From Dactylonectria macrodidyma (lineage: Eukaryota > Ascomycota > Sordariomycetes > Hypocreales > Nectriaceae): a stretch of DNA of 64,000 nt. Below are positions 1 through 10,662 of the stretch, piece after piece (within the stretch, counting starts at the first letter, position 1; every line of letters starts with the position of its first letter). The notes beneath the pieces were generated by a model that had not been told where the DNA came from, did not search any database, and worked only from the letters and a program-made list of their open reading frames with translations. A program made the position numbers and the translations under genes. Where the stretch lies: contig JAGMUV010000005.1 in assembly GCA_020744425.1 (NCBI GenBank), positions 1,488,001 to 1,552,000 on the forward strand, in the 5' to 3' direction.

Positions 1-1076
1 ATGGACGCTGCGTTGGCCGGCTTCACCCTCTCGTTCGCGCTCGACTTTGCCGAGAACATTCTGTGGACGATCCGCAACTACGCCAACATGGAGCTAAACA
101 TGAACTCCACCGAGCGTGTCGTTGAATACACGGAGCTGGAGACGGAGTCGCTCGGCGGCGAGGAGCCCCCTGCTGCATGGCCTAGCTCGGGCACCATGGA
201 AGTGAAGGACCTCGAGGTTTCGTATGCTCCCGATTTGCCGCCCGTCCTCAAGGGCATTAGCTTCAAAGTCAACAACAACGAGCGAGTCGGAGTCGTGGGC
301 CGTACTGGTGCCGGAAAGTCGTCGCTGACCCTCGCGCTCTTCCGTTTCTTAGAGGCGCGTTCAGGCAGCGTCTCCATTGACGGCGTGGATATATCCAAGA
401 TCAACCTCCACAGCCTTAGATCTCGTCTTGCCATTATTCCCCAGGTAAGCATGCCTCCACCGTTTAGGGTCTTCTCCGTTGTCTAACCAACTCACAGGAC
501 CCTGTGCTATTCTCTGGAACTGTCCGATCCAACCTCGACCCCTTTGACGACAACACCGACGACGAACTCCGCGATTCCCTCGCCCGCGTCCACCTGGTCG
601 ACTCGCAGCCTGCAACACCCGCCAACGAGCCTGCGACAGCTCCCGTCTCTGCTGCGACGTCGACGCTCGCCCCAAAGAACAGCAACATCTTCCGCGATCT
701 GTCCAGTCCCATCTCTGAGTCCGGAGGCAACCTCTCGCAGGGCCAGAGACAGCTGCTGTGTCTGGCCCGCGCTATCGTCGCCCGCCCCAAGATCATGGTC
801 CTCGACGAAGCCACGTCGGCCGTCGACATGGCCACCGACGCCCTGATCCAGCGCAGCATCCGCGAGGAGTTTACCGACAGCACCCTCGTCGTTATCGCCC
901 ACCGCCTTAGCACCATTGCCGACTTTGACCGCATCCTCGTCCTCAGCGACGGCCGCGTCGCCGAGTTCGGCTCCCCCCGCGAGCTCTGGGACAAGCAGGA
1001 CGGCGTTTTCCGCGACATGTGCGAGAGCAGTGGCGAAAAGGAGAAGCTGAAGAAGACCATCTTCGGCGACGAGTAA
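1..1076 (+). CDS. ABCC-family (MRP/YBT1-like) ABC transporter, C-terminal part
   Basis: This is the 3' end of a full-size ABC transporter of the C subfamily; the gene starts outside the window. The visible part holds the end of the second membrane domain and the second nucleotide-binding domain. Exon 1 runs to 444, a 53-nt intron spans 445-497 (GTAAGC..ACAG), and exon 2 is 498-1076. Seen in sequence: Walker [11 protein letters not shown]-loop [12 protein letters not shown], signature LSQGQRQ, Walker [13 protein letters not shown] and an H-loop histidine in VIAHRLST. A linker rich in Ala, Pro, Thr and Ser sits between NLDPF and the signature, as in vacuolar bile-acid/YBT1-type pumps. Known family role: ATP-driven export or vacuolar sequestration of conjugates and drugs. 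The exact substrate cannot be read from this fragment. The ATG at base 1 is almost certainly an internal methionine. Confidence 0.9.
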
Positions 1077-1505
1077 GCTACGCATAGAAAACAAAAAAGT
1101 TCTTGATTTATTGATTTATTTTCTGGTATCAACACATTGGATAGATACTACGTTCGGGTTCATCATGCATCGTTTCATATTTCATATTTCATATTTCATA
1201 TTTCATATTTCATTTATTCATTTGCTTTTCTTACTGGGGCGGCAAAGGCCTGCTCCCAAAGTCTCAAGCTCAGTGTTGAACGAAAGAAGAACAATACATC
1301 ACATGTTTCAACTGGCGCATAAATTTTCCGTCCAATTTGTTCGTATTCATAAAGTGATATCATAACATCGTTACTCCAAACTTGGTCAATCTTTCCTTGA
1401 CAATCTTGCTCAAAATTCCAACAACCAGCATCAGAAGTAAGCAACTACACTAGTAAAGAAAATACACGCATCTGATCGAGGCAAAACCCAGGATATGCGA
1501 TGGTT
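1077..1505. other. Intergenic, convergent 3' ends
   Basis: This stretch lies between the stops of the ABC transporter and the AAA ATPase. It holds the heptanucleotide repeat at 1173-1214 and AT-rich sequence that fits two 3' UTRs. I see no gene. Confidence 0.6.
1173..1214. repeat. Heptanucleotide microsatellite (TTTCATA)n
   Basis: There are five perfect tandem copies of TTTCATA followed by one variant copy (TTTCATT), in the convergent 3' region. It is a slippage-type repeat with no coding role visible. Confidence 0.9.
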
Positions 1506-4076
1506 CTAGTCACGAATGCTGTCCGAATCGTCATACTTGTCGCCGGCATCCCTCTCTTCCTCTTCGTCCTCCCAACCGTCAGGGATGGAAGAAGTGATGT
1601 AATTGCGGAAGCCACGGCTCATCTTGACAACGGCTCGAAGGTGCTTCTCCTCAAGAAGAATGCGCTCCGAGCTCTCCTCCTGGGATTCGCTCTCTGCCAG
1701 GGCGAGAGCCGTCTGCATGGCATTGCGAATCTCGCGGCCGTTCCACTTGAGGCTGCGGACTTCGCGGCTGTTCCAGACGAAGCCACGAGCTGCAGAGGAG
1801 ATGTGGATGAGGTTGTTCGAGTCACGAACAAGGCGGTCAAAGTTATTGGTCCAAATGCGTTCGCGATCCTCGTCCCGCAGGTTCTTGTAGTGCAGAGCGA
1901 CGTGGATCCGGCTCAGGAAGGCCGGGTCAAAGGACTGGACGCGATTGGTGGTGAGGAACAGGACACCGCGGTAATACTCAAGAGCACGCAAGAAGACGGA
2001 GACGAGGCCGTTGCGAGAGATATCCTTGGAGCGACGGCGTTCGAGGTACACGTCTGCTTCGTCGAGGAGCACGAGAGCACCATACCGCTGGCCGAGCTCG
2101 AGGAAATAGCTAAGATTGGCTTCAATGTTGTACGAGTCAACACTCAGATCACCGCTGGTGAGGGAGATGAGCGGTCGGTTGGTCAGCTCAGCAACGCATT
2201 CGGCGGTGCAGGTCTTGCCGACACCAGGGGCACCGTGAAGGAGGAAGATGCGACCTTCACCCTTGTTCTTCACAAAGTCATTGCCCCAAGGCGCAACAAT
2301 TCCAGAGCCTAGATCGGTAGCAAACTTGCCAATCAGAGCCTTGGCCGTCATCTTGACCTCGTCGTCGAGAACGAGATACTTGAATGCATCCTTGTCCGTG
2401 ACAACCGGCGACAGGTTGGCGATGTTCAGGTGGCCCCATCGACGGTCACCGAGGATGAAACCAGGCATAGTGTTGCTAGAGACGAAGAAGAAGAGGTCGC
2501 TGTCCGGTGGGGTGTCATGAATGGGATCAAGATCCTCAAAGTGGAGGAACTGGCTTTCCGTATTCTTGGAGCGGTCCACCCCGCAGGCATGGCATCCACA
2601 CCGAGGCTGGTTCCTGGGGAGATGATCCTTGGCTGGGGGTGCGGCCTGGTTCATAGAAGGAGGTCGATGGTAGCGGGCCATGCCGCGCATGGCATCCGGA
2701 CCAAGGTTATAGTAGGTGTCGAAGCCAGGGGCATCGCAAATGACACGGCCACGCATGAAACCTGTGGGACCTCGAGACTGGCGGTTTCCGGACCCAGAGT
2801 TGACGAGGAGGCCCTCGTATTCCATGTAGGTTGGACGCTTAAGAAGCTCCCAGTACAGCTTGCCTTGCTGGATGCACATTTCTTTCATGGTGAGGCCGCC
2901 CTGGGCATCGAGATCCTCGGGCCAGAGTGTGGCGGGGATAACGGAGAGGCTTCCAACGGCCTGCTCGCCAATCCAGGGGGAGACGTTGAAGCTGTACATG
3001 TAGCGGTTTACCTTTGTTCCATTGGTCTCTATCATCCAGCAATTGACCTTGTAGACATCGTACGGGCTGTAGGCATGCTGGTTGACACGGACACTGCTGA
3101 TCACGTAAGGGGTCCAGATGTCGTATCGCTTGGCGTAGATGACCTCGCCGGGCTTGAGAAGAAGCCAAAAGTACTCAAATGTGGCCATGGGGACATTGAG
3201 AGCATGGCGCGCCTCTTCTCGGCGGATCTCTTCGCCAAGATTCAGCTCGAGGAAGCCAAGGAGGGCGTCAATGTGCCTGGCAGTAGTGGCAGCGTACTCG
3301 GCAGTGTGGGTGGCAGGCTGGTTGTCGCGGTGCTCAGCGAGCTCGCGGCGGTGGTGATAGAGAACGCGGTAGGGGGAGTTGATCGTGACAGTATTACCTT
3401 CAAGGTTGATATAAGGGTAGTAGGCAACCACGGCCTTTAGGGCGTTGATGAGGTGCTCCGAATGAATGACCATGAATGGGCGGGCAATCTCCGGAGGGGC
3501 AGCCTCAAGATCCTCCTCCTCTTCTGACAGGTAGTCATCGCACCGATAATCGACCTGATCAAAGGTCTCGGTGATAGGGCGATCTGTCTGGCCGGGACCG
3601 CCTCGAGTGCGATGGTGGCGGCGGCGACGGCGGGAGCCACGAGAAGCCTTTGGGGTGAAGACCTTTGTGACGATCTCAATGACAGGCTTCTCTGTGGGAT
3701 TGAAGGCTTCATCGCCCTCGTCGCCCTCGAATTCGGGGACATCTTTGAAGGGCTGGGTGCTGTGGCGGTCTGTGTGGGCTATTGTCAGCGCAAGATTTTG
3801 TAAGTATTCAGGGCTCGTTGAAGACTTACACTCGACAACCTGATCATCCCAGCCAATGTACTTCAGGACATGAAGAACATCTGGGACCTGGCCATCGACT
3901 TTGAGGACGGCCTTGTGCCGGGGAGGACCTGGAGGAGGCCTCACGACCCTGCGCCTTGGGACCTGCTCAAAGCTCGCGACAGAGCAATCGTCACTGAAGT
4001 CACCGCCATCGTTGACAACTCGGATCTCGTGAACTTGAGCCTCGGGGAGGGCAGTGATTACGTCCATGATGGTCAT
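1506..4076 (-). CDS. AAA-family ATPase, fungal type with long N-terminal region
   Basis: This is a large ATPase of 839 aa if the intron below is removed. The AAA core is C-terminal: Walker A GAPGVGKT near residue 598, Walker B GALVLLDEADVYLERR near 652, then sensor-1 LFLTTNR and the arginine-finger region FDPAFLSRIH. The N-terminal 500 residues are acidic and basic by turns and match a common fungal AAA architecture. Its function is not known; the core resembles BCS1-like or proteasomal AAA modules, but no transmembrane segment is seen, so a BCS1 assignment is not justified. An intron of 51 nt (3779-3829, GTAAGT..ATAG with a CTGAC branch) interrupts codon VVE|S. It is a multiple of three with no stop, so an unspliced reading simply adds 17 residues. 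Start: ATG at 4076, with a second in-frame ATG nine bases downstream. The tail is very acidic. Confidence 0.85.
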   Translation of the reverse strand: MTIMDVITALPEAQVHEIRVVNDGGDFSDDCSVASFEQVPRRRVVRPPPGPPRHKAVLKVDGQVPDVLHVLKYIGWDDQVVECKSSTSPEYLQNLALTIAHTDRHSTQPFKDVPEFEGDEGDEAFNPTEKPVIEIVTKVFTPKASRGSRRRRRHHRTRGGPGQTDRPITETFDQVDYRCDDYLSEEEEDLEAAPPEIARPFMVIHSEHLINALKAVVAYYPYINLEGNTVTINSPYRVLYHHRRELAEHRDNQPATHTAEYAATTARHIDALLGFLELNLGEEIRREEARHALNVPMATFEYFWLLLKPGEVIYAKRYDIWTPYVISSVRVNQHAYSPYDVYKVNCWMIETNGTKVNRYMYSFNVSPWIGEQAVGSLSVIPATLWPEDLDAQGGLTMKEMCIQQGKLYWELLKRPTYMEYEGLLVNSGSGNRQSRGPTGFMRGRVICDAPGFDTYYNLGPDAMRGMARYHRPPSMNQAAPPAKDHLPRNQPRCGCHACGVDRSKNTESQFLHFEDLDPIHDTPPDSDLFFFVSSNTMPGFILGDRRWGHLNIANLSPVVTDKDAFKYLVLDDEVKMTAKALIGKFATDLGSGIVAPWGNDFVKNKGEGRIFLLHGAPGVGKTCTAECVAELTNRPLISLTSGDLSVDSYNIEANLSYFLELGQRYGALVLLDEADVYLERRRSKDISRNGLVSVFLRALEYYRGVLFLTTNRVQSFDPAFLSRIHVALHYKNLRDEDRERIWTNNFDRLVRDSNNLIHISSAARGFVWNSREVRSLKWNGREIRNAMQTALALAESESQEESSERILLEEKHLRAVVKMSRGFRNYITSSIPDGWEDEEEERDAGDKYDDSDSIRD

Positions 4077-5610
4077 AAGGGTAGAGTAGAGGTAGAGGAT
4101 AGGTAGGCAGAGGAGGTCGAGTTCGAGAGAGGAATGAGTGAACGAGAAGTGTTGGGAGGGAAGGCGTGGATGAGGCGGGCTACGGAAGGAGAGGATGAGG
4201 AAGTAGTGTAGTTGTGGAAGGAAGGAGTGAGGGTGAAGGATTCAAGCATGGGGACAATCCGAGGCGCATTTATAACCACAATATCGACTATCCATCTGGC
4301 AGAGCTACCGTGCAGGGCCTCATGCTGCATACTGCCTCGACCTCCTGTGGGTAGGAGTCTCCAGTTAGCTCAACCCCATGCCGGGATTGCTGGAGGCAGC
4401 AATGGCCACATGCCTAGTTGCTGACCACTCGGAACTGAGGGTTGCAGTGTACAGCGACGGACCATGAAGTGGTACTAATTACTGGGCACTGTACACAGCT
4501 TTGTACTACCACACGGGATAGTGTAGACTGGAATGCATTAGCCCCATCAATCCCAGGCATCAGGACGCGGCAGTGATTGGAGTTGTTCGGGTTTGAAGAG
4601 CCGAGTTGGGTCTGAGGTCGAAGCAAGTAACTTAGAGGCTATAGAAGCCCCATGAAGGAAAGCCTGTACCAATCAGCAAGAGGCCAGCGGGCACGACACA
4701 CCCTGGCCTCAGCCCTGTTTTGCTGCGGGGGAGGCCCATTGCGCTATGTTCACAGTGCCTGTAAGAGGGGAAGCCACCACTACGCTACGCCGACACAGCC
4801 CCTCACTGCAGCCTAAAAGCCACGATGCAGTGATGGTTGCAGTAATGCAGTAAGAAGTGAAGTGATGAAGTGATGAAGTGATACAGGTGTGGAGGTCGGT
4901 GAGCACGGCACACTCCGTCTCGCAGTGTAGACTACATTTCAGTCTTAACTGAACTCGACGGCAGATTACAAAAGTGCAGAAGGACTTGTAGCTTCGAAGT
5001 GCAAATTATTAACGGTGGCTACTTACCTAGGTATCGAGATACTACCACGAGGGGGGTTTCGGAGGATCCTTGTCCTTGTCCTTATCCTTCCCTAGCCCTA
5101 CTCACGATGCGCCCGCTGTGCTCTTTGCTGGGTCGCCCTGTGGTGAGCCTTGCGAAGTTTGCGACAACCAGTGCAGCCACTATCTCAAGTGGGTGGGGGG
5201 GCCTTTACGTGAATTTCGGCAACTCGAGTCACCCGCCGGCACTCTACATGGTCGACTTCATACTGCGTACATGGCAAATGAGGCCTAGGTCAGTCAAGGG
5301 ACGTCTTAAGTAGTTTACGGTGCTGGAGATTGCGTGAGGAATAGCTAGTACTGAGGCAGAATGAAGGCCATTTGTCTCGACTCTTATTTTGTACGTTGAA
5401 TGAATGGACAACTCCATGTCCTCGCAGCCTAGGTCGCCACAATGCCACCGACTCTGGTGCATCTATCACTTCTCTAGGACTCCAGCAAACAATACAAATA
5501 CGAAAAAAGAAACCGGTATACCAGAAGCCCCCCAAAACGCCTTCCTTGCATCGGTCCCTATAATAATAATATCCCAAGTCATCGTTTCATCTGCTCTGAG
5601 AGCGCTGACC
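4077..5610. other. Intergenic: AAA ATPase promoter and ATG6 3' flank
   Basis: About 1.5 kb without a gene I can support. It contains a short tandem run of AAGTGATG near 4860-4882 and a perfect 10-bp palindrome TACCTAGGTA at 5034-5043, a motif type that recurs in the right-hand gene-poor region. Short open frames here lack splice or family support. Confidence 0.55.
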
Positions 5611-7125
5611 TCAGTTACCCGCGTTCCTCGCACTTGATGTTACGTTGCTCGCATGCGCCAGCAGAAACTTGCAGCACGTCAACGTCAGCTTGCACGCCTT
5701 AGTCCACCCATCATCTTGTGCAATACCCAGTTTGATGCTGACGTCTCCAATCTTGTCGCCGTCAATCTTGTATGGCAGGCGCAACGGATTACCCGTCGCC
5801 TCGGTTTGGCGGTGCACAAAAGCACCCAGTTGCCGTACTAGCTCCAGGAATCCCACCATGGCGTTGTCGAACCGACGATGCATGAATGTCAATCCAAGTG
5901 GCATATCTCCGGAACTGAATAGCTCCAGGACATGCTTCTTGAGTGGAGGCTGAACCATACGCGTCCCTAGCCTGCTCGATGATGGGCTAGGCGTCTCATA
6001 TCGAACAATCTTTGACGTACTTCCCATAGGCTGCGGGTCATACCCATCGAACCGGTAGCCGAGCTTCTCTGCCACTGTCACAAGCAGAAGCAGGGCATGA
6101 CCCCATGCCGCATTGATCTCGGGCCAATCCACTGGTTTGTTCGATAGGCGTCCCAGCCGCAGCCCGTTAATGGTCGCAAAGCTGCCATCGTGGCTGATGC
6201 AAAACGTATCATTGTAAACGTTGGATCGCTGGAGTTTTTCCAGTAGTTGTGAGTCGTTGAGGAATTTGGCGTTGACGCTGTCCCTTTCCGATTGAAAGTC
6301 GGCCATCTTGGTGGCAAATGCATTGCGCTCTCTCCAGAACTTCTCCTCTTCCTTATCCAGCTGCCGTGACTCCTCCTCAAGGGCCACAATTTCCTCGTCC
6401 AGCGCATCCTTCTCGCTCTCCAACTTCTTCAACTCTTCCATGGCTGTTGCCCTGTCTTGTTCTGCCTTCTTCAGCGCCTCCTCCTGGGCTTTGATCTCCT
6501 CTTCGCTCGGCTGGTTCGCTTTGACTTCCTTGAGATATCTCACATACGTGTCTCTCTCCTTAGAAGCCACGTCCAACTTTTTCTGTAGACCCTCCACAAG
6601 CATATCGGTGCATTCAACACATATTGGATGATCTATGTCAGACCGCGCAGAAAGGATCTCGAATAATCGGTTGATCCTATCCATCTCACCCCCCTTAGGT
6701 CCGTCAGTGTCATCGCCGCCTCTACTAGTGCTGGCACGCCGAAGCTTTGGGGGTGTCGGTGGTGGCTCTACCGCTGGTGTTTGCGGTCCACCCATTTGCG
6801 ACTCGGTCAGGTAGATGAAGGACATGGTTGAATCGCGCGGGTTGCCACCATGGTTGCGCCTAAAGATGGGGGCGGTTGCATTCCGCGAGATTTTGTCGTA
6901 GAGAGACCTCCGAGCTTGCTCTTGAGGCTGTGCGATGGCTGGGCGAAGGGAGGGGGGTTTCTTGGGGGTCAGTGGCGAGGATGAAGCTGCAGAAGCACAT
7001 GGTTAGCCAGTCGCAAGGCGAACCTGAGGGATGCGCTCACCGACGAGGAGGTCGTAGGCAGCTGGATTAAGGTCCTCGAGTGAGCCGTCCAGCTTGAGGG
7101 GCTGGCGGCACTTTTGACAGGTCAT
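5611..7125 (-). CDS. ATG6: Beclin-1 homologue Atg6/Vps30
   Basis: Atg6 is the shared regulatory subunit of the class III PI3-kinase (Vps34) complexes I and II; it acts in autophagosome formation and in vacuolar/endosomal sorting. Two exons: 7125-7041 (28 codons plus one base) and 6986-5611, separated by a 54-nt intron (6987-7040, GTGAGC..TGCAG, GCTAACC branch). The product is 486 aa, the usual size. The N-terminus has a CxxC pair (residues 3 and 6). A long coiled coil (about 165-285) follows, and then the conserved Beclin C-terminal domain with NGLRLGRL, VDWPEINAAWG and the aromatic/hydrophobic end CKLTLTCCKFLL. A frame starting at 6825 alone would lose the N-terminal 100 residues, so the upstream exon matters. 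The gene is divergent from SCM3. Its complex partner ATG14 lies 9 kb away. Confidence 0.96.
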
Positions 7126-7743
7126 TGTGGTCGTTAATGTAGCATATCTTGAGGCAGTCGAGGCGGGCGATCGCGGAGAGAGTTGTGGGTTTGGTCACAT
7201 GCAGGAGATGCTGAAGATGATGGTGGAAGACCAGACCAGCTTGAGCCCCACCAGTCCAGATGACGTTGTAGCTTGGAATCCGCCAGTGGCCTAGGTAGGC
7301 ACCGACAAGGGTTCCCGCAGATTGGGCCAGTGAAGCTGCAAACACCGGCTTTAGCTTCGATTAATGGTAACATCTGGTAAATATAATAATTCTGAATTGA
7401 GTGTGCCCTCCTCTTAATAAGTTCATGACCTGATTTTTCCTTGGATGGAGACCTTGGTAGCACGCACAGCGTCTTGACTCACTGCAGCTTGCCTCACCTA
7501 TAGTATGTAGTGCTGAGTGGGCGCATCAACCAACCCTGGGACTCGAATTTCAAGGTGCTTTACGCGTCTCCATATCGCACTTGCTGCCAGGCGCGTTTGC
7601 CCCTCCAGTTGCTCCCCCAACCGTCATTAAAACACGACCAGACCACAGGAAGCCAAGACATCGCAAGTCGCCCCTCCACGCCCTGCACGCATAACTCTCA
7701 ATCGCATACTGCGACCATCGATATCGGATGTCCTCCAGTCAGA
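7126..7743. other. Divergent promoter region between ATG6 and SCM3
   Basis: Starts of two oppositely oriented genes flank this 618-bp stretch, so it should hold both promoters and 5' UTRs. The SCM3 reading frame stays open upstream to 7510, but the conserved protein begins at 7744. An AT-rich block lies near 7365-7400. I see no specific binding site with confidence. Confidence 0.5.
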
Positions 7744-10662
7744 ATGGAGCGTCCGGTAAAACGACGCCGTCAAGGCCCTTCGACTTTCAGGTCCAGTGCA
7801 GGGTCCAACCACGAAACTGAAATCGACGAACTGGCCGAACCCTCCCCTCCTCCTTCTCCAGACCAGGGTTACCAGTTAGCTATCAAGCGTGCCCAAGCCA
7901 GTCAGAGACTCAATGCGACCATGGCGCACATTATTGAGAAATACAGCCAGAATTTCGACGGCATCGGGGATGAAATCGATATGGAAACCGGTGAGATTGT
8001 CGTCAATAATGGCCATTTGCGTGGCATGCGCCACGAGGGCGATCTCGGAGGTGGTGACTATGGCGAAGGTGGCGGCGAGGGCGACGATGATGACGAGGGT
8101 TTTCTGCTCGAAGATCTCATCGATTTTTCCGATAGCGAACAAGTGGACGACGGGGAAGTCCAAGATTCGGACGAAGTCGACAACGAAGGCGATGACCACA
8201 AAAGCTCACATGAGGCCGAAGGGGACGAAGAAAACGTTATGGTGGAGGGACAACAAACCGCTGCTCAGTCCAATGCTCTATTGCCACTCGGTGGAACCGC
8301 AGGGCTCAACATGCCAGGCGGCGCAATAGGTGCTCAACTCGGTGCTCTCGCATCTCTCCTGCCGAACGGATATGGAGGAGGCATCTTCATAGGCTTTCTA
8401 CCTGGTCTTGGCGCTCTTCCTCAGGGCTTAGAGGCTTCCAAGTTGACGAACGGTATCCCAGCGATCAGTCAGAGCCCGAATCCGATGTTGATGGGGCCTT
8501 GGGGTATGCCTGGCCTTCTTCCACAGCAGACCTGGGGGCAGCTGGGTGTCGCAAATCAGCAGCTACCGCTCCCAACACCCGATGTTTCAGCTGAGAAGAC
8601 GCCAAAACCCAAGGGGGAAAGATACAAGTTCCCCACGCAAAATGGTGACACTTCGATTTGGGCTCCTCACTCCCGACAGCAAGATGACAACACGCCGGTC
8701 CCTAAACGAAGGTCTAGTAGACCGGTCAAATCGCATGATCAAAGTTCGCCTGTGCAGTCCGCACCTGCAGCAGCTAGCCAAAGCAGCAGCTGGGAAGATA
8801 CAGATGCAACAGGGAGCAGTCGCAACGATCATGAAGTCAACAGGAGGTCTGGCCGAGTAAGAAAGCAAGTCGAGTATACGGGGAGAGTCTCCTGGCTGGA
8901 GGCAAGCAAGGAGCTGGAGCTGGAGCTGGATTCCAACTCAAGCAGTCAACCATCGGGGTCAGACACAACATCCCAGGAAAACCCCCCTGGAGGCGAAGAA
9001 AATGCGAGCCAAGAGAGCATAATCACGTCAAAGTCGTCTCAACAGGCCCGCAATGCTACAAAACCAAAAGGCGCTGCTGAAACTGAGTTGCGGCGAGTAA
9101 TACCAGATTCGCAGGAATCCGCAACGCCCCCTGCAAGCAGTGCCCCCCACCCATCTCAAACACAACAGTCCAAAGAGGACCAGAAGGATGTCTGGACCAC
9201 CATGTTTAGTAGCAGCGGTCTTGACCCTGCTTTGAACCTCTCTGATGACGAAGCTCCTCTACCACTGTTGGATCACACACCCGCAGAACCACATGCGGAA
9301 ACACAAACAGGTGAACTCGGCTTGGGAGACGATGGGCTGGAATCACCAGCAACTCCCGATGTCCCAAAGGCACAAGGAGCTTCTCCTCCAACAAATGGAC
9401 CCAGCCTGAAACCAAGCTCCGAGCCCAAACGGAAAGCTCGGCGGCCGAGAAAAGATTCCGCATCTCTTGCTACATCCTCTAGCTCTAAGCGACCAGTGAG
9501 TCGCCGGAGAAAGGAGTGTGAGTCGCCTGCTATTCCGTTGGGCTCAAAACAGCCAGATAGTCGGCTGCAAGAGGATTCCACGCCGGATGTATCCATTAAG
9601 CCAAAACGATCAAGTCGTCGGTTGAGAAACGATCCCGAATCGCCTGCGTCAACAACTAATCCCAAACGAAAAGTTGGTCGGCCGAGGAAGGTTGCTGAAC
9701 TGCCTGCTGCATCTCCTCCTCGGAAGAATGAAAACCTGCAGTTGACATCTCAGGACTCGGCCAAGGCCGTGTCTTTAGCTGACCAAGCTGCTGCTGTGAA
9801 AGGTGCACAGAGCCAAGGATCCGACTCCGGCCAGGTGCTAACATCCCCCGACTTGGGGTCTGTTACTGAGCCACAGAAGTCTACATTGGGGGGGCTAGAG
9901 GAAGCTCATGAGGCAAATCATACTTCACAAGCCACTAAAATAACTCCACCTATATCAGCAGCTGAAGATACAATGCCTTTGCTAGCTGAAGATGAACTGC
10001 CTCTGCTTGTTGAAGACAACCTTCCCCTGTTGGCTGACGACACGATGCCTCTACTAGCGGAAGAGCTTCTATTAGCTGAAGAACCTCTATTAGCTGAAGA
10101 GCCGGTTTTAGCTCAAGAGCCTCTGCCAGTTGAAGACAAATCAGCTCCACTAACTGAAAACATTACACCACATTTAGTTGATGGCAAGATATCTCAACTA
10201 GCCCTAAACAAACAACATCAGCAAGTATCAACCCCCAAAAGAAAAAGGACTCCCTTCCGCGAAACCTCACACAATACACCCCAAAAGCCTTCTCAAACAC
10301 CATCTCAGACTTCCAAGCCCAGCACTCCCCGCTTTACCGCTATCCGCACCAACCGGGCCCCTTCATCGCGCCGCTCCATCCTCTCCCTCGTCTCGGCAGA
10401 CTCGGACTCAGACAATGACGAACTCGGCCGTGACCACCCCCGCCGCCCAGACCTCTCCGTGTCGCGTAGGTCTGTTTCTTCGAAAATAAAGGCGTGGCGC
10501 TCGAGCGCCCTGACGACCGAGACGACCCGCACGCCGGTTAAGAAGCGGCATGGCGAACCTGTGAGTCCAGGAAGCGTGATCAAGACGCCGGGAGGGACTA
10601 TCAGGACATGTGGCATCGGCGGGTATCAATGTGGACGGGACTTTTGCTTCACTTGTCTGTAA
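7744..10662 (+). CDS. SCM3: Centromere protein Scm3 (CENP-A chaperone, HJURP-like)
   Basis: Scm3 deposits the centromeric histone H3 variant CENP-A. The Scm3 domain is at residues 42-95: helix YQLAIKRAQASQRLNATMAHI, then the hallmark FDGIGDEIDMETGEIVVNN. The start at 7744 (MERPVKRRR) is chosen because conservation and a basic N-terminus begin there; the frame runs open to 7510 but looks like 5' UTR. The product is 972 aa and unspliced. After the domain come acidic, disordered segments, two AT-hook-like patches (RRPRK near 565 and VGRPRK near 643), a degenerate repeat built on LPLLAED/LLAEEP (about 740-800), and a C-terminal cysteine cluster C-x6-C-x4-C-x2-C ending FCFTCL, possibly zinc binding. 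The length is far above yeast Scm3 and is typical of filamentous fungi. The role of AT-hooks and the Cys tail is inference. Confidence 0.85.
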   Translation: MERPVKRRRQGPSTFRSSAGSNHETEIDELAEPSPPPSPDQGYQLAIKRAQASQRLNATMAHIIEKYSQNFDGIGDEIDMETGEIVVNNGHLRGMRHEGDLGGGDYGEGGGEGDDDDEGFLLEDLIDFSDSEQVDDGEVQDSDEVDNEGDDHKSSHEAEGDEENVMVEGQQTAAQSNALLPLGGTAGLNMPGGAIGAQLGALASLLPNGYGGGIFIGFLPGLGALPQGLEASKLTNGIPAISQSPNPMLMGPWGMPGLLPQQTWGQLGVANQQLPLPTPDVSAEKTPKPKGERYKFPTQNGDTSIWAPHSRQQDDNTPVPKRRSSRPVKSHDQSSPVQSAPAAASQSSSWEDTDATGSSRNDHEVNRRSGRVRKQVEYTGRVSWLEASKELELELDSNSSSQPSGSDTTSQENPPGGEENASQESIITSKSSQQARNATKPKGAAETELRRVIPDSQESATPPASSAPHPSQTQQSKEDQKDVWTTMFSSSGLDPALNLSDDEAPLPLLDHTPAEPHAETQTGELGLGDDGLESPATPDVPKAQGASPPTNGPSLKPSSEPKRKARRPRKDSASLATSSSSKRPVSRRRKECESPAIPLGSKQPDSRLQEDSTPDVSIKPKRSSRRLRNDPESPASTTNPKRKVGRPRKVAELPAASPPRKNENLQLTSQDSAKAVSLADQAAAVKGAQSQGSDSGQVLTSPDLGSVTEPQKSTLGGLEEAHEANHTSQATKITPPISAAEDTMPLLAEDELPLLVEDNLPLLADDTMPLLAEELLLAEEPLLAEEPVLAQEPLPVEDKSAPLTENITPHLVDGKISQLALNKQHQQVSTPKRKRTPFRETSHNTPQKPSQTPSQTSKPSTPRFTAIRTNRAPSSRRSILSLVSADSDSDNDELGRDHPRRPDLSVSRRSVSSKIKAWRSSALTTETTRTPVKKRHGEPVSPGSVIKTPGGTIRTCGIGGYQCGRDFCFTCL

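Noticed and set aside
1500..2312. 270-codon plus-strand frame opposite the AAA core
   Set aside because: It lies exactly opposite the conserved ATPase domain; frame openness follows from the codon pattern of the true gene.
2430..3440. 336-codon plus-strand open frame inside the AAA ATPase gene
   Set aside because: It is the antisense shadow of a well-supported minus-strand gene with Walker motifs; its own translation has no recognisable domain or splice context.
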